Positions 32,023 through 39,267 of a stretch of 39,267 nt of DNA are shown piece after piece (position 1 is the first letter of the stretch; every line of letters starts with the position of its first letter). Below the pieces are notes generated by a model. The model was not told the DNA's origin. It did not search any database and was given only the letters and a program-made list of their open reading frames with translations. The DNA comes from Actinomycetes bacterium (GTDB lineage Bacteria; Actinomycetota; Actinomycetes; Propionibacteriales; Propionibacteriaceae). The stretch is from NCBI GenBank assembly GCA_023443125.1, contig JAEZVO010000086.1, positions 1 through 39,267 on the forward strand. Direction: 5' to 3'. The position numbers and the translations under genes were made by a program.

Positions 32023-35000
32023 TCAGCGCGGCGGTTGCACGGTGATTTCAGCGATCTCGCCCTGGAAACCGCCGTCCACCGGCGGCAGCTCCGTGAGGTA
32101 GACGAGCACGTAGCGCGTGGTGAGCTTGGAATCCGGTGTGATGGTGCCCTTGCCGGGAGCCATCGCCTTGTTCTTGGCGACGACGTTCCAATCCTTCACC
32201 GTCTTCATCGACGCCTGCTCACCCTTGGGCGCCCGCAGCTCCACCTTGGTCGGGCCAGCGCCGACGAAGGTGATGTCCACACCACCCACCTCGTGCGCCT
32301 CACCGAGGTCGAGCACCAAGCCGACGCCAGGCTTCAGCCCGCCCATGGCGGGGCGATTGAGGTAGCGCATCGTCGTCCACGTGGTGGAAGCATCGCCGTC
32401 GATGACGTTGCCCACTTTGTCGGGGAACTCCTCGTCGTTGCCGTTGTCGCCGCTCGGGTCGAAGTCCTTGACTGCCGCGACGGTGATCGCTCCGCCGGCG
32501 GTCGTGGGGCTCGGGCTTGCCGAGGCCGACGCGCTGCTGGTCGCCGTCGGAGTGGCCGCCGGTTGACTACTGCCGCGCAGCGCCGCGACAGCCAACCACA
32601 CCAACAGCCCCAGCCCTACCAGCATGGCCACGAGCATGAGGGCCGCCCGCCGCTTCGTGAGCACGACGGGGGCGCGCTCCGCGTCGGCCTCCGACGACGC
32701 CTCGTCACGCTGGACGGGGGGCATCGCGGGCGCGCCAGACTCGCTCGGCTCACTCTGGACGGGCCGGATGATGTCGGTAGATTCCGCCCGCGCGACCTCG
32801 TCGCTCGGTACGGCGGCGGACGCGCCTATCACCGACGGCGTCACTCGCGCCCGGCTGGAGAGCCCCATCTTGGCCTCCAGCTGTTGGCTCGCATCCTGGT
32901 TCGGTAGCGCCCCGACGAGGGCATCCATGGTGCCGATCCGGCCGTCGAAGACGCCCTGCCACACCTCGCACAGCGGGTACCCGTCGGCGCGGTCGTCGGC
33001 GGACGGCGACCACCGGTTCGTCTGCGTCGCGCGCAGCACCTCGGCCAGCGCCATCACGTCGGCGGCTTCCCGCTGGCTCCACGGACGCTCCTGGTCGACG
33101 CCTTCGAGCACAGAGGCTGTGCCAAATCCGACGATCCGCACCGCACCGCTGTGCGTGATGAGGATGTGGTCGGGGTCAATGCGTTCGTGGAAGAGCCCCT
33201 GCACGTGCATGGAGCCGAGCGCATCGGCCACCTCACGTGCGATGTGCGCGCCCTCCTTCGGCGACATCGGCTCGGCGCTCAGCAGTGAGTTGAGCGTGTT
33301 GCCTTCCGTGTACTCGCAGATGGCGTACACGCCGACGCGGGTTTCGTCCTCGCTGCGGGCCACGTCGAGCACGCGCAGGAATCGCGAATCGGTTGCGACG
33401 GCGCCTCGTCGCGCAGCGTTGAGGAGGGCCTCGGCGCCGGGGTCGTCGTCGGCCATCACGTGCGCGATGACGTCGCGGTCGAGCACCTGGTCGTGGGCGA
33501 TCCACGTCTCCGACCGCGTGCGCAGCACCTGGCACTCCAGCAGCGCGTACCGCATCCCCAGCACATCGCCGGTGCGCCCAATCGGGTTGATCGCCAGTCG
33601 CGGCTCCGTATCCGACGTGCCACCCGCCGGCTCGTCGGTGGCCGGCTCCGCAGTATCAAGCGGGGACACGCCGCCGGTATCCGCGGACTGGGCCGCGCGC
33701 ATCTGCCTACTCGAGGCTGACTCCACGCGTTCGGTGGCCACGTGATCCGACATCCCAGCTTCCTCATCCTCCGCGGCGCGCGCCGGCTGCGTGAGTTGCA
33801 GGTTCGTGAGCGTGATCTCGGCGAGGCCCTGGTCGTCGACGGCCAACTCCGCCGCCGCAGTGGTGGCCGCCGCGCGGGAGGGGGCGGTCACGTCGGGAAC
33901 AACCTCCGGCTTCGCCGTGGCACCTCCGCCGCGCCGGCGTTGCAGCAACTGCGTGAGCCTGCGCAGCTCGCGGACCTTGAGCGCCTTACCGACGAGCACC
34001 GTCGCGGCGAGCACCAGCACGGCCCCGACGACGAGGGCGACGAGGTCTGCCCAAAACGGCACTGTGGCAGCGTCCGGGCTGGCGCCGGGTGCCGCCATCC
34101 GTCCGCGGAACCACCGCTGGAAGAGCCAGGCCAGCACCGCGCCGGGTGCGGCGCCCAGGAGCAGGCGGACGACGTGCATTATGAGCGCGCCGCCGTCGAG
34201 ATCAGGCAGTTTGCCGACGAGCACCCGCCACGAGACAAAGACGCCGAAGAAGTACGCGATCGAGTAGCTGAGCGCCAGCATCGGGGCGACGCGGGCCGGG
34301 TTCGCCACGAGCCACACGAGCAGGACGGCGCCCAGTGCGTTCACCGTCGCGATGCCAATTTGCAGCAGGAACGGGGTGCGGGTGTCTTCGAGCGCGTAGT
34401 AGGTGCGCAGGCAGAGGAACTGCACGGTGAAGGGAATGAGCCCGATGGCGAACATCACCAGCGTTTGCCCAACCCAGGCGGCATCCGCCGCGCCCTGGCC
34501 GTGGCCGAACAGGATGTTGCCCACCGGCTCCGACATCGACAAGAACATCGCCGTCGCGGGCACGAGGAAAATGAGCGCCAGGCGGGCAGTTTTCGTCATC
34601 TCGGCAGCGACGCCGGCGCGGTTCCCGTCGGCGGCCAACCGCGACGCGTTCGATAGCATCGCGGTGGCGAGCGACGTCGTCACCAGCGAGTGCGGGAGGA
34701 TCCACAGCAGGTGCGCGTTCGAGTACACGTTCACGCCGGCGCCCGCACCGCCGGCCGTCGCCGTCGTGGCGAGCCGGTTCACGACGATGAGCGCCAGCTG
34801 GTTGACCGCGACGAAGCCCAGCGTCCATTTCGTGAGCGAGAACGTGTGGCGAAGGCCGGTGCCCTTGAGATCAAAGCGGGGGCGCAGTTTGAAGCCGACC
34901 CGCTTGAGGAAGGGCAGCAGCACAAGGGTCTGCGTCACGATGCCGAGCGTCGCGCCAATGCCGAGCACCAGAATCTGTGGAGTGGTGAACGCAGCTGACT

Positions 35001-35592
35001 TGTCGCCGTCGTTGCCCCACACGAAGAAATACGTGCTCAGCACACCGATGGAGATGACGTTATTCGCGATCGGCGCCCACATCATGGGGCCGAACTTGTC
35101 GCGCGCATTGAGGATCTGCGACAGCAAGAAGAAGGCGCCGTAGAAGAAAATCTGGGGCAGCGTGAGGTAGGTGAGCGCCACCATCGACGCGTACTGCTCG
35201 GCCAGCTCTGGCTGACGCCACGCCGAATCGGAATACAGCATCGTCACCAGCGGCGCACACAGGATTGCCACGACGGCGACGGCCCCGACGATCAGCATGA
35301 ACGCCGTCATGATGCGGTTCGTGAACGCCTCGCCGCCGTCCTCGTCGTGTTTCATCGCGCGCACGATCTGGGGCACGAGCACGGTGTTGAGCGCGCCGCC
35401 CGCGAACAGAATGTAGAGGGCGTTGGGCACCATCGTCGCAATCGACAAGATGTCGGCCTGGCGGGTGCCGTTACCGAGGATGAACGCGATCAGCACCACC
35501 CGGAGCATCCCGAGCGCACGCGAAATCAGCGTGCCGGAGGCCATGATGGCGCTCGCCGAAAGCAGCTTCTTGGTACTACTGACCTGACTCAC
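32023..35592 (-). CDS. murJ: Lipid II flippase MurJ (MviN) with pseudokinase tail
   Basis: 1189 residues, the length of the mycobacterial MviN type. The first about 520 residues are the MOP-family flippase with 14-15 membrane segments (SGTLISRALGMLRVV at the start). A linker follows, then a cytoplasmic kinase-like domain (about 680-900) that lacks catalytic residues: HRD is replaced by HERID and DFG by VGFG. A membrane segment at about 985-1005, a Ser/Pro stretch and an extracellular discoidin-like domain (VIDGDASTTWTTM) finish it. In mycobacteria PknB phosphorylates this pseudokinase so that FhaA binds and restrains flipping. GTG 35592 has AAGGAG four bases upstream and overlaps the DUF6049 gene. 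Confidence 0.92.
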   Translation of the reverse strand: MSQVSSTKKLLSASAIMASGTLISRALGMLRVVLIAFILGNGTRQADILSIATMVPNALYILFAGGALNTVLVPQIVRAMKHDEDGGEAFTNRIMTAFMLIVGAVAVVAILCAPLVTMLYSDSAWRQPELAEQYASMVALTYLTLPQIFFYGAFFLLSQILNARDKFGPMMWAPIANNVISIGVLSTYFFVWGNDGDKSAAFTTPQILVLGIGATLGIVTQTLVLLPFLKRVGFKLRPRFDLKGTGLRHTFSLTKWTLGFVAVNQLALIVVNRLATTATAGGAGAGVNVYSNAHLLWILPHSLVTTSLATAMLSNASRLAADGNRAGVAAEMTKTARLALIFLVPATAMFLSMSEPVGNILFGHGQGAADAAWVGQTLVMFAIGLIPFTVQFLCLRTYYALEDTRTPFLLQIGIATVNALGAVLLVWLVANPARVAPMLALSYSIAYFFGVFVSWRVLVGKLPDLDGGALIMHVVRLLLGAAPGAVLAWLFQRWFRGRMAAPGASPDAATVPFWADLVALVVGAVLVLAATVLVGKALKVRELRRLTQLLQRRRGGGATAKPEVVPDVTAPSRAAATTAAAELAVDDQGLAEITLTNLQLTQPARAAEDEEAGMSDHVATERVESASSRQMRAAQSADTGGVSPLDTAEPATDEPAGGTSDTEPRLAINPIGRTGDVLGMRYALLECQVLRTRSETWIAHDQVLDRDVIAHVMADDDPGAEALLNAARRGAVATDSRFLRVLDVARSEDETRVGVYAICEYTEGNTLNSLLSAEPMSPKEGAHIAREVADALGSMHVQGLFHERIDPDHILITHSGAVRIVGFGTASVLEGVDQERPWSQREAADVMALAEVLRATQTNRWSPSADDRADGYPLCEVWQGVFDGRIGTMDALVGALPNQDASQQLEAKMGLSSRARVTPSVIGASAAVPSDEVARAESTDIIRPVQSEPSESGAPAMPPVQRDEASSEADAERAPVVLTKRRAALMLVAMLVGLGLLVWLAVAALRGSSQPAATPTATSSASASASPSPTTAGGAITVAAVKDFDPSGDNGNDEEFPDKVGNVIDGDASTTWTTMRYLNRPAMGGLKPGVGLVLDLGEAHEVGGVDITFVGAGPTKVELRAPKGEQASMKTVKDWNVVAKNKAMAPGKGTITPDSKLTTRYVLVYLTELPPVDGGFQGEIAEITVQPPR

Positions 35593-37273
35593 TGGACTCC
35601 TTGGAACGTTCCCGCTGCACCGAGCGAATGCGCCACACGGTGCCAGCCAGCACCACTGCACCGGAGATGATGATGATGATCCAGCCGACGCGCCCGAACT
35701 CGGTGCTCGTGATTTCGATGTCCGTCGTCGAGGAAATGGGGATGCCATCGATAGTCACGAGTCGTGCGTGCACGGTGGTGATGCCATTCGACGCCGCCGC
35801 CGGCTTCACCCGCAGCGTTTGCGATTCGCCCCGGCCGACGCGGACCACGTCGGTATCTGGCACAGTGATGCGCTGCGGGTTGTCAGAGCGGAAGGTGACG
35901 CGCACCCACACCGACACCTGCGTCGGGTTGGAGATGGTGACCGGGAACTCGCTCGTGCGCTCACCCATGACGAACGACGGCGACGCGCTCAGCGCGAGGC
36001 TGTTCGGGTTGAAGCGCACTTCGGGCACGGTGCCGAGGTACGCCAGAGCATCGTCCTCGGTGTTGAACGCCAGGCTGTACGCGGCCAAAAACGCGAGGCG
36101 CAGGTCGGTGGGCTGACTGCCGTCCGGCCCGGAGGTGAGCGCGTTGCGCATCTCGGCGCGAGTCTCAGCGACGTGCAACTCGCGGTCCACCCGCTCCCAC
36201 GCCCCGACAGTGGGTGGCAACGTGCCCTGTGCCTGCGGTGCGGGGAGATCGTCGAGCACGGCAGGTTCGGCGTCGGATGCGACGTGGAAATAGCGCACCT
36301 GGTGGTCGTGCACGCCGTAGGTGATGACGTGGTCAAAGCCATCCGGCGCGAGCTGCACGTCGGGGGTGAGCACCGCCGACGGTGCCTCCTTGAGCGGTTC
36401 TGGCGCGAGCTCGGCAGACCATTCCGCTACCTTGCCACGCAGCTCCTTCGGCATCCGCGCGAGGTTTGGGTTACCGGGAGGAAGCAACCACAGCCGTCCC
36501 TCGGCGAGTAACTCGTTGATGCGTTCCACGAACGCCAGGGCTTTCTCACTGGGCTGGGTATTGCGCGTTGCCATGAGCTGTGCGGCGGTGTAGACGGCGG
36601 GATCCAGCGCTGTGGTGACTCCCTCAGTGAACGATGCCGCCAGCGCCTCAGAGAGATACCCCTCGACTGCGTTCTGCAGCTCAGGTGTCACGGTGTTCGA
36701 ACCTGGACGGATGCCCGGCGGCGCGGCGATGACGTTGAGGTTGAGTACCTCGAACGGCTTCGAAGCGTGGGGGAGGAGGATGCGCGTGCGCCCCACCGTT
36801 TCGCGGGTGCCTTTGGCAGATGTCGAGGCCTGGATATGCACGCCGACGAGGCTTGCGAGGTCGCCCTCCGTTGCCTGGAGCGACACGGCTGGCACGGTGA
36901 CCTTGAACGTCGTTCGTGCTCCAGGGGTGAGAGGCTTCTCCCTCACGAGGGGCTGGCCGGGAACGTGGCGCACGCCTATCGGGGCGTCTGGGTCGGCGTC
37001 AATGGCGGCATTGATGAGATCGAAGGAAGTGAGTGCACCGTCGTAGTGCCACAGCTGAACGTCCATCCAAAACAGCGGCTGACTACTGATGTTCGTGACG
37101 GCACCCTCCACCGTGACCTGCTGGCTCGAGGCCGAGGGGTCGATGCGCTCCGGAGATACCGACGTCACCACAACCTGCACGGTGGGTGCGTCGTCGGCGC
37201 GTGCCGGGCTGATCCCGACGAGCGCCAGGGCCAGCACCAACAGAACGCAGAGCGTGGATTGGGTGCGGGTCAC
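35576..37273 (-). CDS. DUF6049 secreted membrane-anchored protein
   Basis: 565 residues: signal peptide (about 1-27, ending SPARADD), a large extracellular beta-rich region with hydroxamate-like repeats, an internal helical part, an immunoglobulin-like segment near the C-terminus (VSVWVRVTFRSDNPQRITVP) and a final membrane helix (about 535-557) followed by a basic tail. The family sits next to murJ in many actinobacteria; the role in envelope synthesis is not defined. GTG 37273 follows TACGAT by six bases. It overlaps the murJ start, so the two are co-translated. Confidence 0.8.
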   Translation of the reverse strand: MTRTQSTLCVLLVLALALVGISPARADDAPTVQVVVTSVSPERIDPSASSQQVTVEGAVTNISSQPLFWMDVQLWHYDGALTSFDLINAAIDADPDAPIGVRHVPGQPLVREKPLTPGARTTFKVTVPAVSLQATEGDLASLVGVHIQASTSAKGTRETVGRTRILLPHASKPFEVLNLNVIAAPPGIRPGSNTVTPELQNAVEGYLSEALAASFTEGVTTALDPAVYTAAQLMATRNTQPSEKALAFVERINELLAEGRLWLLPPGNPNLARMPKELRGKVAEWSAELAPEPLKEAPSAVLTPDVQLAPDGFDHVITYGVHDHQVRYFHVASDAEPAVLDDLPAPQAQGTLPPTVGAWERVDRELHVAETRAEMRNALTSGPDGSQPTDLRLAFLAAYSLAFNTEDDALAYLGTVPEVRFNPNSLALSASPSFVMGERTSEFPVTISNPTQVSVWVRVTFRSDNPQRITVPDTDVVRVGRGESQTLRVKPAAASNGITTVHARLVTIDGIPISSTTDIEITSTEFGRVGWIIIIISGAVVLAGTVWRIRSVQRERSKESSESGQ

Positions 37274-37279
37274 CGTTCC

Positions 37280-37285
37280 ATCGTA
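37280..37285 (-). promoter_or_regulatory. -10 hexamer for leaderless DUF6049 gene
   Basis: On the minus strand TACGAT is six bases before GTG 37273, without a ribosome site. Confidence 0.45.
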
Positions 37286-37389
37286 GACGCGTGACGGTGA
37301 AGAGTGCGCTCGCACCACCGCTCGCGGCGAACTGCTTGGCCCCCGAGGCATGGAATGATGAGTGTGGCCGCACGAGGAGAAGGAGGGGC

Positions 37390-38826
37390 ATGACGACGTC
37401 GAATCAGCACTCGATCGTGCCCGGTTACGTCCTCGGGCCTGTGCTCGGCAAGGGCGGATTCGCGACGGTGTACCGCGCCCGCCAAGAATCGCTCGACCGA
37501 GAAGTGGCCATCAAGATCGACCAGCGGGTGGTCGACGACTCCCGCAACGCCCGACGGTTCTTCCGCGAGGCCACTGCGGCGTCGCTCATCTCGTCGCATC
37601 CACACGTGGTGAGCCTCATCGACGCGGGTACCACGGAGGACAACCGGCCCTACCTCGTCATGGAGCTCTGCGACGGCGGCTCGGTCGCGAAACTCGTGAA
37701 GAAGCATGGCCCGTTGCGCCCGGCTGACGTGAATGAGCTTGCCATCGCGATTACCGAGGCGCTCGCCGCCGCCCACGAGCACGGCATCTTGCACCGCGAC
37801 CTCAAGCCCGCCAACATCCTGATCGACTCCTACGGCACCCCGCGCCTGGGCGATTTCGGTCTGGCCGCGCTCCCCAATCCGGGCGACGAGTTCTCCGTCA
37901 CCCTCGAGGCGCTCACCCCCGCCTACGCCTCGCCGGAGACGTTCGAGCGCGCCGTGCCGAGTAAAGCCGCAGACATCTGGAGCCTCGGCGCCACCTTCTA
38001 CACCGTGCTCACCGGGCGCGCACCGCGACGCAATCCCGACGGCAGCGCGATGACCGTCGCGGAGATCATCCAGCATCTCGACTCCCCGCTGCCCGCGCCC
38101 ACGCACATCCCGTACGCCCAGCCGCTGATGCAAGCCATCTGGCACGCCACCAGCTACGACCCCGACTCCCGCCCGAGCGCTGCGGAACTGCGTGCCCAGC
38201 TCGTTGCCCTGCGCGGCCGACTCGGACCGGGGCGTGATGTGCAGATGCACACCGACGTCACCCAGATCGCGCCTGAGCTGCGCACCGACGTCAACTCGAC
38301 GGCGCATATCAGCATGGCGCCTGCCGAGCCGCCACCGCGGCGCAACCCGTGGGTGTGGCCGATCGTCGCGACGTCGCTCGTCACGGTGCTCGTGGTGCTC
38401 GCGGGCGTCGGGCTTGCGACAAACTGGATCAGGATCGGTGGCGAGGAAGCGCCCGGCACACAAGGCAAGCCGCCTGCGGATGTCACCTGGGTGGCGCCCG
38501 CCGTCGGGGCATGTTTTGGCGAGCTTCACGAGGTCGACGGCGGCGTCGTCGCGGAGGAACGACGTTGTGAAGAGCAGCATCACTGGCAAACCTTCGCCAC
38601 CGGGAAGCTTTCCGACGAAGCTCAGTCGCCTGCTCCCGAGGACGTGCGGGAGAGTTCCGAGTTCAAGAAGGCGTGCACGAGGGATGCACTCGAGGAGTTC
38701 ACCGAGGTGCCGCTCGGGCGTCTCAAGATCGACGTGCTCCCACCCAGCCCGGAGAAGTTCGAGGCCGGCGAGCGGCGGTTCAGCTGCATCGCCACGTCCG
38801 GACCGCGCATCGGGTCGCTGGAGTAA
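37390..38826 (+). CDS. Membrane Ser/Thr protein kinase with septum-formation-like ectodomain
   Basis: 478 residues. An active Hanks-type kinase domain (about 12-270): glycine loop GKGGFATVY (20-28), Lys42, HRDLKPAN (135-142), DFG (155-157), APE-like SPE (181-183). A single membrane helix (about 321-343) and an extracellular part with four Cys (374, 393, 429, 466) follow; the spacing and H-x-W motif resemble the Septum_form domain rather than PASTA repeats. AGGAGG precedes ATG 37390. It is divergent from the DUF6049/murJ operon, whose pseudokinase is a plausible target. Confidence 0.88.
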   Translation: MTTSNQHSIVPGYVLGPVLGKGGFATVYRARQESLDREVAIKIDQRVVDDSRNARRFFREATAASLISSHPHVVSLIDAGTTEDNRPYLVMELCDGGSVAKLVKKHGPLRPADVNELAIAITEALAAAHEHGILHRDLKPANILIDSYGTPRLGDFGLAALPNPGDEFSVTLEALTPAYASPETFERAVPSKAADIWSLGATFYTVLTGRAPRRNPDGSAMTVAEIIQHLDSPLPAPTHIPYAQPLMQAIWHATSYDPDSRPSAAELRAQLVALRGRLGPGRDVQMHTDVTQIAPELRTDVNSTAHISMAPAEPPPRRNPWVWPIVATSLVTVLVVLAGVGLATNWIRIGGEEAPGTQGKPPADVTWVAPAVGACFGELHEVDGGVVAEERRCEEQHHWQTFATGKLSDEAQSPAPEDVRESSEFKKACTRDALEEFTEVPLGRLKIDVLPPSPEKFEAGERRFSCIATSGPRIGSLE

Positions 38827-38854
38827 CAGCCTCCGCACAGGTGGGGCGCTGAGA

Positions 38855-38935
38855 AACTGCAAAACTCGCCAACAGTTGCGTCGCTCCCCGCTCAATCACG
38901 CGTGAGGCACGTGACTGTTGGCGAGTTTTGCAGTT
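38855..38935. repeat. Stem-loop repeat, copy c
   Basis: Arms 38855-38875 and 38915-38935 (21 bp, same sequence as copies a and b), loop 39 nt with several changes. It lies between the convergent kinase and cca genes. Confidence 0.9.
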
Positions 38936-38941
38936 GAACGC

Positions 38942-39267
38942 TCAGTGCTGCTCGGCCCACCAGTCGAGGAGGAGCTTCGTGGCCTTGTTCTTGTTGCGGG
39001 TTGTGCAGTCGGCGCGGGTGAGGATGTGGAGGTGCTCGAGTTCGTCGCCGGCGTCGCGGACGTAGCGTCGCACGGCCGCGTCCGTCCACGCCCCCTCGGC
39101 GTAGCCATGGAAGCGCAGGTGCAGTTCGATCAGCTTGCATACCGACTGCGTCACCGCGCTCGGGTAGTTCAGCGCGCGCAGGCGCTTCTTCGCCATCTTC
39201 GCTCCGACGATGTCGTGGTGGTGGAAGGTCACCTTGGGGCCCTCGAAGCGTCTGGTGGCGGGCTTGC
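38942..39267 (-). CDS. cca: CCA-adding tRNA nucleotidyltransferase, C-terminal part
   Basis: The frame is open to the right edge, so the catalytic N-terminal domain lies outside. The visible part contains the HD-domain region (FEGPKVTFHHHDIVGAKMAK), then FHGYAEGAWTDAAVRRYVRD and LHILTRADCTTRNKNKA, as in the bacterial CCA-adding enzyme with HD domain. It repairs or adds the 3' CCA of tRNAs. In actinobacteria cca commonly lies next to the murJ/DUF6049 block. Confidence 0.85.
   Translation of the reverse strand, partial: KPATRRFEGPKVTFHHHDIVGAKMAKKRLRALNYPSAVTQSVCKLIELHLRFHGYAEGAWTDAAVRRYVRDAGDELEHLHILTRADCTTRNKNKATKLLLDWWAEQH

Noticed and set aside
37270..38895. 541-residue minus-strand frame across the kinase gene
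   Set aside because: Shadow of the kinase; composition typical of GC-rich antisense.

Overview
The window is GC-rich, densely coded DNA from an actinobacterium. A Propionibacteriaceae-like relative is my best guess, from overall gene content only. Supporting signs are the long murJ with a pseudokinase tail, the tadA-associated acidic protein, a DUF6049 protein, a DLW-39-like peptide, YxxxE proteins that look like type VII secretion (T7SS) substrates, and many genes with a TANNNT hexamer 6-7 nt before an ATG/GTG start (leaderless-type promoters). The right end (murJ, DUF6049, Ser/Thr kinase, cca) resembles the arrangement often found near the chromosomal origin in actinobacteria.

Layout. 1-464: end of a probable integrated element (partial ImmA/IrrE-like peptidase, 12-bp tandem repeat, 3' part of a tRNA-Arg-like gene as attachment-site scar). 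528-7157: a broken GDPD gene, menB, upp, tadA with its partner, an aldehyde dehydrogenase, then an alcohol dehydrogenase and a PucR-type regulator that both lost their 5' ends to what looks like one deletion. 7175-13866: tRNA-Ser(CGA), a LytR_C protein, a HerA-like ATPase, a phosphofructokinase, a flavodoxin/phosphatase pair and an aldo/keto reductase. 14145-21270: a lipoprotein PBP, TerC, an MFS transporter, a 39-residue DLW-39-like peptide, galE, a toxin-antitoxin pair whose toxin has a nonsense codon, and an MBL-fold hydrolase.

21407-27218 holds two copies of a three-gene cassette: a protein with two YbaB-like halves, a Gly/Met/Pro-rich protein ending in an EspC-like helical domain with YxxxE, and a helical protein with a W-x-G turn. 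No secretion core is present. This is the best candidate for a little-described system. It is followed by a 4.5-kb four-carbon acid sugar module (GntP transporter, LtnD-like dehydrogenase, OtnK-like kinase, FadR-type regulator) bracketed by 91-bp direct repeats that differ at one base. The end carries murJ, DUF6049, a membrane Ser/Thr kinase and the end of cca.

Intergenic space is rich in structured repeats: (i) about 15 REP-like units with a GTAG foot and a C(GNA)G hairpin in which inner and outer stems co-vary; (ii) three copies of an 18-bp-stem palindrome; (iii) three copies of an ~81-bp stem-loop and one relative of the same architecture. Gene decay (GDPD, ADH/PucR, vapC) is conspicuous for a 39-kb stretch.
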